A DNA stretch of 22,858 nt from a virus: positions 1-22,858 of the IMG/VR virus record IMGVR_UViG_3300025106_000012; one strand, written 5' to 3'. A program made the position numbers and the translations under genes. Position 1 is the first letter of the stretch. Each line of letters starts with the position of its first letter. The notes under the pieces were generated by a model. The model worked only from the letters and a program-made list of their open reading frames with translations. It did not search any database and had not been told where the DNA came from. This document shows positions 11,900-20,191 of this stretch, in pieces.

Positions 11900-12856
11900 A
11901 TGGAAAACTCGAAAATCGAATGGACCGATCACACGTTTAACCCGTGGATCGGCTGCACTAAAGTAAGCCCAGGATGCACGCATTGCTACGCGGAGACCCT
12001 GATGGATACGCGACTCGGGCGCGTGAAATGGGGTGCGAGAAATGCCCGGATGCTCACGAGCGCCGCGAACTGGAAGCTACCGCTAAAATGGAACAGGGAT
12101 GCCTTGCTGCCAGAAAATCTCGAATGCCTGGTTTGTGGCTCGAGCAATAGCTTCGGACTCAACGCTGACGGTTTTTGTGAAACCTGTGAAATTGAAGGAT
12201 TCCCCATTCGCCCCCGCGTGTTCTGCGCGTCGCTTGCTGACTGGCTCGATGATGAGGTTCCTGCTGACTGGCTGGCGAGGCTTCTTGAGCTGATTTCCGC
12301 CACCCAGAATCTCGACTGGCTGCTTCTCACAAAGAGGCCGGAAAACTGGAATATGCGAATGGCCAAGGCGCAATCCATCAGGGTCGATGGTTATTCGTTT
12401 CCTGCCGCCCGCGAGATGATCGACGATTGGCACGCTGGAAAGCCTCCGGGAAATGTCTGGATCGGAACCAGTGTTGAGGACCAGAAGCGTGCGGATGAAC
12501 GGATTCCGAAGCTGCTGAATATCCCGGCCCGCATCCGCTTTCTTTCCTGCGAGCCGCTTCTTGGACCTGTGGATATTCAGGCAGCCATCAATAAAGTTCC
12601 GTGGGTAATAGGAGGTGGGAACGCTGAAATCCATTGGGTAATCTGCGGCGGCGAGAGCGGACCCGGATCACGCCCGATGCAGCCGGAATGGGCTCGGCAA
12701 CTCCGCGACGATTGCGAGCGAGCGGATGTTGCCTTCCTATTCAAGCAATGGGGTGGATTGGACAAAAAAGCAACTGGCCGAGAACTGGACGGACGGACGC
12801 ACGACGATATTCCTGAGAACGCAGAAGTGACCGGGGCGAAGGATTCCGTCCAGTGA
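11900..12856 (+). CDS. DUF5131 (phage Gp37/Gp68) radical-SAM-like protein
   Basis: The 318-residue protein opens IEWTDHTFNPWIGCTKVSPG and has C19, C26 and C29, a C-x6-C-x2-C arrangement like a radical-SAM iron-sulfur site. Family signatures follow: LTKRPENW, NVWIGTSVEDQ, RFLSCEPLLGPVDI, WVICGGESGPGSRPM and FLFKQWGG. Such proteins occur in many phages and their reaction is unproven. A zinc-ribbon-like insert (C76, C79, C93, C96) sits between the Cys motif and the rest. Start ATG 11900 has AGGA about 11 bases upstream; an in-frame TTG lies at 11879. Codon use lacks the G3 bias of the phage core, which suggests recent acquisition. Confidence 0.85.
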   Translation: MENSKIEWTDHTFNPWIGCTKVSPGCTHCYAETLMDTRLGRVKWGARNARMLTSAANWKLPLKWNRDALLPENLECLVCGSSNSFGLNADGFCETCEIEGFPIRPRVFCASLADWLDDEVPADWLARLLELISATQNLDWLLLTKRPENWNMRMAKAQSIRVDGYSFPAAREMIDDWHAGKPPGNVWIGTSVEDQKRADERIPKLLNIPARIRFLSCEPLLGPVDIQAAINKVPWVIGGGNAEIHWVICGGESGPGSRPMQPEWARQLRDDCERADVAFLFKQWGGLDKKATGRELDGRTHDDIPENAEVTGAKDSVQ

Positions 12857-12868
12857 TTGCCTGATTTT

Positions 12869-13288
12869 ATGAGATCACTACGCCAACAAATCGAGGAGAA
12901 GTGCATCCACTTCAACGGAGTCCAGAACGACACATGCAAGGCAGGCATCAAATACACGGAGTTGAAAGGACGCGGGTTCCCTTGCTTCCGTGGAGGTATG
13001 GCTTACAAGCTCAAAACGACCGAAACTCAAATCGGTTGCGACAAGCTGGAATGGCCGTCCGAGGAATACATCCAGAACGAACTGAAGGAGCATGACGATG
13101 CGTTCGCTAAGGTCGAGGCTGGACTGAATGCCGTGAAGCACATCCGCGAGGAGTATAAGGGAAGACACTTTCGCGGAGTCATTGAATGCCCGGTCTGCAA
13201 AGGAAAACTCCACGTCAGACACGCCGCTTGCAACGCCCACGTCCACGCTCATTGCGAGACGCCGGACTGCATTGCATGGATGGAATGA
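12869..13288 (+). CDS. Cysteine/histidine-rich accessory protein, unknown
   Basis: The 139-residue product has a first cluster around residues 12-45 (C12, C22 and C39: EEKCIHFNGVQNDTCKAG) and a C-terminal zinc-ribbon-like ECPVCKGKLHVRHAACNAHV, then HAHCETPDC. The front resembles a small phage protein that binds a metal. Codons end evenly in C, A and G, as in the DUF5131 gene and unlike the flanking genes. I do not recognise the family. ATG 12869 is the first ATG; TTG 12857 is the alternative start. Confidence 0.6.
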   Translation: MRSLRQQIEEKCIHFNGVQNDTCKAGIKYTELKGRGFPCFRGGMAYKLKTTETQIGCDKLEWPSEEYIQNELKEHDDAFAKVEAGLNAVKHIREEYKGRHFRGVIECPVCKGKLHVRHAACNAHVHAHCETPDCIAWME

Positions 13289-13289
13289 T

Positions 13290-13436
13290 ATGAGTGCTGG
13301 AAAAGGTGACTCTCCGCGGCCGGTGGATGGGGGGAAGTTTCGTGATGGGTGGGAACGGATCTTTGGGAATCCGAAGAAAGGGACCAAGGGGACGAAAACG
13401 GCGAAGGGGAAAGTAGTGAGGGGGAAAAATGGGTGA
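13290..13436 (+). CDS. Small phage protein MSAGKGDSPRP type
   Basis: The 48-residue product begins MSAGKGDSPRPVDGGKFRDG and ends in a Lys/Gly-rich basic tail. Very short proteins with this start, followed by KFRDGWERIF, recur beside phage packaging or recombination genes; the function is unknown. It sits just upstream of the large terminase gene and overlaps it by eight bases. Confidence 0.6.
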   Translation: MSAGKGDSPRPVDGGKFRDGWERIFGNPKKGTKGTKTAKGKVVRGKNG

Positions 13437-15135
13437 GATGATTGTGCCGACGCCGCATGCGGTGCTGAAGCTGCCGACGCGGGAGCAGGCGCTGGCGATG
13501 GGGCCGGAGCGGCTGCGGGAGATCCTGGCGGAGCGGGAGCGGCTGATTGAACTGGAGAGGGAGGATCCTTACCGGCATGGGTTCTACCTGGATTGCTGGC
13601 GGGATGCGGATGCGGAGCTGCAGGAGACGATGCTGCTGGCGCTTTTCGGTGGTAACGGGAGCGCGAAGACTTGGTACATGTGCCGGAAGGGTGTGGAGGT
13701 GATGCTGGAGAACCCGGGGGCGAAGGTGCTGTGGCTGCATGAGGCGGAGAAGCCGTCGATCCTGGTGCACCAGGCGTTTGTGTGGCATTTCCTGCCGAAG
13801 GAGCTGAAGGCGGCGGCGATGACGACGCGGCGGACGATGGTGACGAAGATCCGCTATACGGTGGCGACGGGGTTCTCGGATGGAAAGTTTGTGCTGCCTA
13901 ATGGCTCGATCGGGGTCTTTGGGGCTTACAAGCAGGATATCAATGACTATGAGGGGACGGGGTGGAAGCTGATCTGCGCGGATGAGAACTTGCCGCTTGG
14001 GTGGCTGAAGACGCTGATGTTCCGTCTGCCGCGGTGCAAGGGGAAGATGCTGTGGGGGTTCACGCCGATCAAGGGGATAACGCCGGCGGTGAAGCATCTG
14101 GTGAGCGGGGCGCAGACGGTGCGCTCGATTGCTGCGGATCCGCAGCTGCTGGCGGCGGATCGGGTGCATGTGCCGGATTGCCCGCCGGGCCACATGCCGT
14201 ATGTGCAGCGGGCGGTGTGGCCGGATACGAGGATGATTTATTTCCAGCCGTCGATGAATCCGTTTGCGGGGTATGAGGATTTCAAGAAGCTGCTGGTGGG
14301 CCGGCCGGTGGCTGAGATTGAGCAGCGGTGCTATGGGTATGCGCGGAATACGGTGGGGAGTGCGTTTCCTAAGTTTGGCGCGGTGCATGTGCTGTCGCGG
14401 GCGCGGGTGGAGCGGATGCTGGCTGGACCGGTGACGCGGCGGCACTATGCGGATCCGGCGGGTGCGCGGAATATGTTCCAGATCTGGATGGCGACGGATG
14501 TGGATGGGCGGCGGGTGGTGTACCGGGAGTGGCCGGATGTGCCGTCGTATGGGGAGTGGGCGGTGACGAGTGAGGATAGCCGGAGATGGGATGGGGATGC
14601 TGGGCCGGCGCAGCCGTCGCTGGGCTATGGGGTGATTGATTACAAGCGGATCATGCTGGAGGCGGAGGGAAACAAATGGGTGGATGGGGCGTGGAGCTTG
14701 TGCGGGGAGGAGATCTTTGAGCGGAGGTTTGACCCGCGCTCGGGGAAGGCGGGGGCGATGACGGAGGAGGAGGGCGGGGTGTCGCTGATGGATGTGTTCC
14801 TGGAGGATCAGGTGGATGGGGATGGGCGGCTGGTGGGGCCGTCGATGCAGTTTGAACAGGCGCCGGGGCTCTCGGAGGACCAGGGGATCATGCGGATCAA
14901 TGATCTGCTGGCGTGGAATGCGGAGCAGCCGCTGTGCGCGTTGCTTAATGAACCGAAACTTTATGTGAGTGAGGAGTGCCAGAACCTGATCTGGGCGCTG
15001 CAGACGTATACGCGGCACGATGGGGAGAAGGCGGCGTGCAAGGATCCGATCGATTGCCTGCGCTATGCGGTGACGGATGAGAGTGACTATGTGGATGCGG
15101 GGCGGATGGGTTCGTTTGGAGGGGGGAGCTACTAA
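13429..15135 (+). CDS. Large terminase subunit (packaging ATPase-nuclease)
   Basis: The 568-residue protein has a P-loop-like GGNGSAKT (74-81) and a Walker B stretch WKLICADENLP (179-189, with D185 and E186). It ends in a domain consistent with the RNase H-like nuclease, in which a CKDPIDCLRYAV near the end resembles the final acidic motif of terminase nucleases. It would thread concatemeric DNA into the prohead through the portal and cut it. The length and the next-but-one portal gene fit. The start at 13429 has AGGGGG just upstream. Third-position G bias is extreme. Confidence 0.82.
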   Translation: MGEMIVPTPHAVLKLPTREQALAMGPERLREILAERERLIELEREDPYRHGFYLDCWRDADAELQETMLLALFGGNGSAKTWYMCRKGVEVMLENPGAKVLWLHEAEKPSILVHQAFVWHFLPKELKAAAMTTRRTMVTKIRYTVATGFSDGKFVLPNGSIGVFGAYKQDINDYEGTGWKLICADENLPLGWLKTLMFRLPRCKGKMLWGFTPIKGITPAVKHLVSGAQTVRSIAADPQLLAADRVHVPDCPPGHMPYVQRAVWPDTRMIYFQPSMNPFAGYEDFKKLLVGRPVAEIEQRCYGYARNTVGSAFPKFGAVHVLSRARVERMLAGPVTRRHYADPAGARNMFQIWMATDVDGRRVVYREWPDVPSYGEWAVTSEDSRRWDGDAGPAQPSLGYGVIDYKRIMLEAEGNKWVDGAWSLCGEEIFERRFDPRSGKAGAMTEEEGGVSLMDVFLEDQVDGDGRLVGPSMQFEQAPGLSEDQGIMRINDLLAWNAEQPLCALLNEPKLYVSEECQNLIWALQTYTRHDGEKAACKDPIDCLRYAVTDESDYVDAGRMGSFGGGSY

Positions 15136-15182
15136 TGATGAATACGGGCTTGACAGGGGTGCCTTATACTGGGGGGTGCGAT

Positions 15183-15371
15183 ATGAATGAACCGAAGGCT
15201 TTGCTGTTGCGGCGCGGGGATGTGCTGAAGTGGACGGGGATCCCGGCGAGTGAGTTCAAGAAGCTGGTGCAGGCGGGGATCGTGCGTGGCCGGGCGCTGC
15301 GGCCGGGGGGACGGATGTTCTTTGCGCGGGAGCATATCCGCTCGGTGTTGATGGAGGCGGTGCAAAATTAA
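15183..15371 (+). CDS. Small helix-turn-helix (excisionase-like) protein
   Basis: The 62-residue product reads LLRRGDVLKWTGIPASEFKK, LVQAGIVRGR, then GGRMFFAREHIRS, the helix-turn-helix and wing of excisionase/MerR-type proteins. I chose ATG 15183, six bases after GGGGGG. ATG 15135, with GGAGG further upstream, would add 16 residues and is equally possible. It lies between the terminase and portal genes, an odd place for an excisionase. It may regulate late genes or take part in packaging as a small DNA-binding protein. Confidence 0.65.
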   Translation: MNEPKALLLRRGDVLKWTGIPASEFKKLVQAGIVRGRALRPGGRMFFAREHIRSVLMEAVQN

Positions 15372-15392
15372 ACAATCTTTGGAGGATCGATT

Positions 15393-17486
15393 ATGGCGGA
15401 TGATGTGGATGAGGTGGTGACGGTGGCTGGTTTGCAAAGGGAGCTGGAGGAGGCGGTGACGGATGGCAGCTTCTTTGTGGAGGCTTGCGTGCGGGCGTAT
15501 GAGGTGCGGAATTGCTTGTGGGCGGGCCAGCATGAGGATGGCAAGAAGCATGGGAGCGAGGGGGCGGAGGCGTTCCCGTGGGAGGCGGCGAGCGATGTGC
15601 GGATCCGCCTGGCGGATCAGGTGATCAATGACAATGCGCGGATCCTGCGGCTGGCGATGAAGCGGGGGATGCTGCAGGCGTCTCCGGTGGAGTCGCGGGA
15701 TGCGGCGAAGGCGACGGCGGTGACGACGTTTATGAAGGTGCTATTCGGGAAGCGGATGGCGCAGAATCTGCGGCGGGAGATCCCGCTGCTGGCGAATTGG
15801 CAGGAGCAGTGCGGTGTGGCGGTGCTGGCGATCTCGTATGATGAGGAGGTGCGGATGCGGAAGCGGCTGCTGACTCTGGATGAGCTGTCGCTGGCGGTGG
15901 CTGAGGCGCAGCAGGTGAACCCGGCGGAGGCTGAGGAGGGGATGCTGATGCTGGAGGCGCTGTGGGATGAGGCGCGTGAGGAGGAGGTGGCCAGGTGGCT
16001 GGCGGGGATGTTTGCGGATCTGCGGCCGGGTGTGGCGCGGCGGTGTGTGCGGGCGCTGCGCATGGATGGGGAGTGCAACATCCCGGTGCGGCGGGTGGTG
16101 AAATCGCAGCCGCAGTGGACGGCGCTGCGGGTGTTCCATGATGTGTTTTTCCCTGTGAATACGATGGAGCTGGCGACGGCTCGCTGGATCGCGTGGCGGG
16201 AGCCGCTGAGTGAGGTGGATCTGCGGGCGCGGGTGCTGACGGATGATTATGATGAGGGGGCGGTGGAGGAGGCTTGCGAGAAGCGTGAGGGCCAGACGGT
16301 GCTGGGGCGCGTGCAGTTCACGACGCCGCCGGCGGATAATACGTTTGTGGATGACATGGATGAGCTGATCGAGGTGATCCACATGTATCGGCGGGTGGTG
16401 GATGCGGATGGGTTTACGACGATAAGGGTGGTGCATTTCTGCCCGGGCTGCGAGGTGCCGTTTCTGGAGGAGGAGCTGGACTATGCGCATGAGCAGTACC
16501 CGTTTATCGATTTTGTGCGGGATCGGACGGAGCGGGTGCTGCTGGCGAACCGGAGCGTGCCGTCGCTGATCTCGACGCACCAGGCGGAGATCAAGACGCA
16601 GCGGGATTTCCGGACGGACCGGACGAGCATGACGATCAACCCGCCGCTGGAGGTGCCGCTATGGCGGGCGGATAAGCCGCTGACGATCGGGCCGGGCCGG
16701 AAGCTGCCTTACCGGAAGCTGGGTGAGAACCAGTGGCTGAAGCCGCCGCAGTTTGACGGGGATACGCTGAACATTGAGCGGCAGGTGCGGGATGATGTGG
16801 ATGAGTATTTCGGCCGGATTGCGGAGGGGGTGCATCCTTCGCGCCAGATGCTCTACCAGCAGAGCATGGTGGATGATTGGCTGACGGGGCTGATCCGGGC
16901 GGTGGACCAGACGCTGGCGCTGGTGGATGAGTTTGACCCGGGGCTTTTTGAGCAGGTGACGGGCCTGGCGCTGGGGGAGGGTGAGTCGATCCGGGGTGAG
17001 GTGGATCTGCTGTTTGATTTCAATGCGGCGGATCTGAATATGGAGTATGCGCTGAAGAAGGCGGAGGTGATGAACCGGGCGATCATCCCGACGGATAGCG
17101 AGAATGTGATCGACCGGGCGGCTTACACGAACTGGCTGACGCGTTCGATCGATCCGCTGATGGCTTCGATCGTGGTGCGGGATGTGGAGTCGGTGCGGGA
17201 TTCGGAGGCGGAGGATGAGCAGAAAAACTTTGCTCTGATCATGGCGGGGACGGAGCCGGCGATGAAGGAGAATGGCCAGAACTTTGGCCTGCGGCTGCGG
17301 GTGCTGGAGGGGATCTTGCGGGCGAACCAGGAGGATATCGGCCGGGAGCTGCAAAATAAACCGTCGAGCGCGGCGATGCTGCAGAAGCGGATGGAGCATC
17401 TGAAGTTCCAGGTGCAGCAACTTCAAAATGCGACGATCGGACGGATCGGCGCGGTGCCGGCGCTGGGGGCGCCCGGGGAACAATAA
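15393..17486 (+). CDS. Portal protein
   Basis: The 697-residue protein follows the terminase and precedes the scaffold and capsid genes, the usual place of the portal. It has the make-up of large portals: a helical N-terminal region (residues 5-60), a middle rich in charged helices and beta segments (FPWEAASDVRIRLADQVIND; DDYDEGAVEEACEKREGQTV), a long helical C-terminal stretch (LQNKPSSAAMLQKRMEHLKF) and acidic patches. No enzyme motif is present. It would form the 12-mer ring for DNA entry and neck attachment. GGAGG six bases before ATG 15393 sets the start. Identification rests on order, size and composition. Confidence 0.8.
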   Translation: MADDVDEVVTVAGLQRELEEAVTDGSFFVEACVRAYEVRNCLWAGQHEDGKKHGSEGAEAFPWEAASDVRIRLADQVINDNARILRLAMKRGMLQASPVESRDAAKATAVTTFMKVLFGKRMAQNLRREIPLLANWQEQCGVAVLAISYDEEVRMRKRLLTLDELSLAVAEAQQVNPAEAEEGMLMLEALWDEAREEEVARWLAGMFADLRPGVARRCVRALRMDGECNIPVRRVVKSQPQWTALRVFHDVFFPVNTMELATARWIAWREPLSEVDLRARVLTDDYDEGAVEEACEKREGQTVLGRVQFTTPPADNTFVDDMDELIEVIHMYRRVVDADGFTTIRVVHFCPGCEVPFLEEELDYAHEQYPFIDFVRDRTERVLLANRSVPSLISTHQAEIKTQRDFRTDRTSMTINPPLEVPLWRADKPLTIGPGRKLPYRKLGENQWLKPPQFDGDTLNIERQVRDDVDEYFGRIAEGVHPSRQMLYQQSMVDDWLTGLIRAVDQTLALVDEFDPGLFEQVTGLALGEGESIRGEVDLLFDFNAADLNMEYALKKAEVMNRAIIPTDSENVIDRAAYTNWLTRSIDPLMASIVVRDVESVRDSEAEDEQKNFALIMAGTEPAMKENGQNFGLRLRVLEGILRANQEDIGRELQNKPSSAAMLQKRMEHLKFQVQQLQNATIGRIGAVPALGAPGEQ

Positions 17487-17488
17487 TT

Positions 17489-17839
17489 ATGGCGAGTGTG
17501 AATCCGAAATCGAATGTGAAGCGGGCTGCTGTGAGGCTGCCTGTGCGGGGGCGTGAGGATGTGCGGCTGGTGCCGGTGGCGGCGGGGGCGCGGGTGCTGA
17601 CGGAGGCGGAGCTGGGGGCGGCGTTGCTGGTGGATGATGATAATCCGCTGTGGCTGGCTGTGAACCAGATCCTGATGTCGAATCTGGAGGGTGTGCGCTC
17701 GCAGGTGGCGCATGCTGATACGGCGCGGGAGCATGGGGCGCTGGCGCATTGCGCGGGGGGTATGGAGTGGCTGGGCTATGTGCTGGCGGAGCTCAATGGC
17801 CGGAGGGATGCGGCGCGCAAGGGGGTTTCGCTGCTGTGA
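17489..17839 (+). CDS. Small structural-region protein, unknown
   Basis: The 116-residue protein follows the portal gene by two bases. It has a basic start, VKRAAVRLPVRGREDVRLVPV, an acidic WLAVNQILMSN helix and a GGMEWLGYVLAELNGRRDAA helix near the end. Unknown small proteins between portal and scaffold are common in phages and may be head-completion or portal-associated factors. A terminator lies 82 bases after its stop. Confidence 0.6.
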   Translation: MASVNPKSNVKRAAVRLPVRGREDVRLVPVAAGARVLTEAELGAALLVDDDNPLWLAVNQILMSNLEGVRSQVAHADTAREHGALAHCAGGMEWLGYVLAELNGRRDAARKGVSLL

Positions 17840-17863
17840 GATTTTCCTGATCGGGCCTATTTT

Positions 17864-17890
17864 GGGTTAACTCGGGTTAGGTCGGGTGCG
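17864..17890 (+). repeat. 10-bp tandem GGGTT repeats upstream of terminator
   Basis: GGGTTAACTC, GGGTTAGGTC and GGGTGCG follow each other at 17864, 17874 and 17884. They lie in the non-coding gap (17840-18020) between the last portal-side gene and the scaffold gene. Nothing else of coding type is visible in that gap. Confidence 0.5.
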
Positions 17891-17920
17891 CTTTGGCGGG
17901 GGGGCCTAGCAATTTTTATG

Positions 17921-17962
17921 GACCGCGTGGCAGATGTGAATCCGCCACGCGGTCTTTGCTTT
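17921..17962 (+). terminator. Strong Rho-independent terminator
   Basis: GACCGCGTGGC (17921-17931) pairs perfectly with GCCACGCGGTC (17944-17954) around a 12-base loop and is followed by TTTGCTTT. An 11-bp GC-rich stem with a following T run is a good intrinsic terminator. It splits the terminase-portal unit from the scaffold-capsid unit. Confidence 0.8.
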
Positions 17963-18020
17963 CCATGGGGGCCGCATCAAGTGGGAACAACATGGGATGT
18001 AACTCTTGGATGGAGGATCC

Positions 18021-19109
18021 ATGGCGAAGGGAAATGTGAAACCGAATGGCGGAGGTTCCGAGCAGACTGGCGGTGACGCTGGTGTGCTGACTGATGACGC
18101 GTTGATCGCGGAACTGGGCCTGAGCGCTGAGCTCGGGCAGGACGGGACGGATGCTGATGAGGATGCCGGCGGCGATAACGGCGGCGAAACCGACGATGAG
18201 GGGACTGAGGAGGTCTCCGGAGACGGCGATGGGGATGAACCTGATGATGACGGGGAGCCGGAGGACGAGGAGTCTGAGGATGGCGATGCGGAGTCTGAGG
18301 GGGAGGAACAGGATGACGCGGAGGAGGAGGACGAGGAGTCTGACGAGGACGCGGAGGAGGAACAGGAGCGGCTGCCACGGAGTGTGCAGAAGCTGCAGAA
18401 GCGTGTGCGGAAGCTGACGCTGCGGGCGAAGAGCGCGGAGGAGAGGGTGCAGGCTCTGGAGCCTGAGGTGCAGCGCTTGCAGGAGGAGCTGGGATCGGCG
18501 AAGGCGCCGGTGATCGCTCCGACGGAGGCGAATCCGCTCTCGAACCTGTCTACTGAGGCGGCTGTGAATGAGCGGCTGCAGCAGATGAAGGCGCTGAAGC
18601 GGTGGTGCCTGGCGAATGCTGACGGGGGCGAGGTGGAGGGCTCGAATGGTAAGATCGAGCTGACGGCGGCGCAGGTGCGTGAGCGGCTGGCTTACGCGGA
18701 GGATGTGCTGTCGGACTTCGGGCCGGCGCGGATCGAGTATCTGCGGGAGGCTGCGAAGTTTGATGCGTATGCGCGGAAGGCGTTCCCTGGGTTGTTCCAA
18801 AGTGGCTCGAATGAGAGCCGTGCGGTGGAGGAGTTCCTGTCGCGGTGTCCGGAGATCACGAAGCTGCCGAACTGGCGGATTATTGTGGGCGATGCCCTGG
18901 TGGGTGGCGCGATGAGGCTGAAGAGCAGTGCGGCGAAACCGGTGAAGCGGGAGCAGGCGGTGAAGCCTGCTGCGCGTGCGGCGGTGAAGCCTGCGGCTGC
19001 CAGGCCGGCGCCGGCTAAACGGGTGGTGGCTGCAAAGTCGCGGGCGAAATTCTACGAGAGCGGCAGCACGGATGACCTGGCTGCGGCGATCGCGGAGGGG
19101 GCCGTGTGA
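18021..19109 (+). CDS. Scaffold protein (acidic, coiled-coil)
   Basis: The 362-residue product starts MAKGNVKPNGGGSEQTGGDA. An extremely acidic stretch of Asp/Glu/Ser follows (about 30-120), then a coiled coil (RSVQKLQKRVRKLTLRAKSA and on to about 165). After a folded middle with VNERLQQMKALKRWCLANAD, it ends in an Ala/Lys/Pro-rich basic tail. Scaffolds direct capsid assembly and leave the prohead, and they are commonly acidic, coiled and found just before the major capsid gene, as here. GGAGG five bases before ATG 18021 sets the start; ATG 18006 is the alternative. A protease is not visible. Confidence 0.72.
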   Translation: MAKGNVKPNGGGSEQTGGDAGVLTDDALIAELGLSAELGQDGTDADEDAGGDNGGETDDEGTEEVSGDGDGDEPDDDGEPEDEESEDGDAESEGEEQDDAEEEDEESDEDAEEEQERLPRSVQKLQKRVRKLTLRAKSAEERVQALEPEVQRLQEELGSAKAPVIAPTEANPLSNLSTEAAVNERLQQMKALKRWCLANADGGEVEGSNGKIELTAAQVRERLAYAEDVLSDFGPARIEYLREAAKFDAYARKAFPGLFQSGSNESRAVEEFLSRCPEITKLPNWRIIVGDALVGGAMRLKSSAAKPVKREQAVKPAARAAVKPAAARPAPAKRVVAAKSRAKFYESGSTDDLAAAIAEGAV

Positions 19110-19176
19110 AGAAGTGGCTGGCTGCGTTGCGCGGCTGGCCGAAACCAAAAATCAAATACCAAGAAAGGACCAAATT

Positions 19177-20181
19177 ATGGCAAAATTGCTTGAAACGGGC
19201 CAGGTGGGAAAGCGGGAACATTTGCTGGACGTGATCAGTCTCGTCGATGCGAAGAAGTATCCGCTGACCTCGATGGCGAAGAAGTCGGTGGTGCCGAAGA
19301 ACACCACGATTGAGTACCAGGTGGACAGCTATGCGGACCCGTCGTTTGACGGTGTGCTGGATGGCGAGGATGTGACGGCGCATGAGAACATGGCGGAGAA
19401 CCGGGCGAAGCTTGCGGCTCGTATCCAGATCTTCCGCCGCTCGCCGATGGTGAGCCTGCTGTCGCAGGAGGTGAGCGATCCGGCTGGCGTGGGCAGCGGT
19501 GGGGAGATGGCGCGCGCGGTGGCGAAGTCGCTGGAGATGCTGAAGCGTGACATGGAGTGCGCGTTCTGCTCTGACCGCGAGTCGCAGTCGGAGTCGAAGC
19601 CGAATCCTTACCGGACGCGTGGTCTGGGCAACTGGATCAACAATTCGGCGCAGTCGGACCTTCCGGTGACGGATGGCTACCGGACGCCGGCGGCGAGCAT
19701 TGACACGACTGCGACGGGGAGCCTGGCGGAGTCGAATGTGAATGCGGTGCTGCAGTCGATGTGGGATGAGACGGGCGCGGACAAGACGTTCACGCTGCTC
19801 TGCGGTCGCTCGCTGCGTTCGCGGTTCACTACGTTCACGGCGATCCAAACGGCGTCGACGAATGTGATGAGCGCGGTGCGGATGTTCATGCAGAACGATG
19901 CGCGGAAGATCGTGAACACGATCGACATCTGGGAGGGGGACTTCGGGACGCTGGAGCTGATGCCGAGCCACTGGCTGGCGAAGGATAACGCGAGCTCTGC
20001 GGTGCAGCGGGCGCGTGGTTACATCATCGACCGGGATCTGGTGGAGATCGCGTTCCACACGGCGCCGAAGCGCAAGCCGCTTCAGGATGGGGGTGGCGGG
20101 CCGCGGGAGATCGTCTACGCGATCGCGGCGCTGCTGGTGAAGAACCCGCTGGCGCTGGGGGCGTTCAAGGCGACGAGCTAG
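19177..20181 (+). CDS. Major capsid protein, SU10-like (DUF5309)
   Basis: The 334-residue protein fits the HK97-fold, SU10-like capsid family: an N-terminal region with EHLLDVISLVDAKKYPLTS, then NTTIEYQVDSYADPSFDGVL, a helical spine RAKLAARIQIFRRSPMVSLL and DMECAFCSDRESQSES, and a C-terminal TFTLLCGRSLRSRF and LELMPSHWLAKDN. The length is typical. It follows the scaffold and would form the capsid shell. AAGGA eight bases before ATG 19177 sets the start. The next gene is a small structural protein after a repeat-rich gap of 94 bases. Confidence 0.8.
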   Translation: MAKLLETGQVGKREHLLDVISLVDAKKYPLTSMAKKSVVPKNTTIEYQVDSYADPSFDGVLDGEDVTAHENMAENRAKLAARIQIFRRSPMVSLLSQEVSDPAGVGSGGEMARAVAKSLEMLKRDMECAFCSDRESQSESKPNPYRTRGLGNWINNSAQSDLPVTDGYRTPAASIDTTATGSLAESNVNAVLQSMWDETGADKTFTLLCGRSLRSRFTTFTAIQTASTNVMSAVRMFMQNDARKIVNTIDIWEGDFGTLELMPSHWLAKDNASSAVQRARGYIIDRDLVEIAFHTAPKRKPLQDGGGGPREIVYAIAALLVKNPLALGAFKATS

Positions 20182-20191
20182 TCAAAATTAG

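Noticed and set aside
13249-15018. A 589-residue reading frame on the - strand opposite the terminase gene (similar frames at 7933-9627 and 5906-7495).
   Set aside because: The products are almost only Arg, His, Pro and Leu, as expected from the mirror of a G-ending codon bias; they are shadows, not genes.
15150-15170. TTGACA followed by TATACT upstream of ATG 15183, looking like a promoter.
   Set aside because: The boxes are only 9 bases apart, far from the 16-18 needed, and they lie within the possible N-terminal codons of the HTH gene.
19106-19231. GTG start in a GTGA overlap with the scaffold stop, opening a short basic frame.
   Set aside because: It runs into the major capsid gene in another frame and has no codon bias; the Shine-Dalgarno site at 19164-19168 serves the capsid start.
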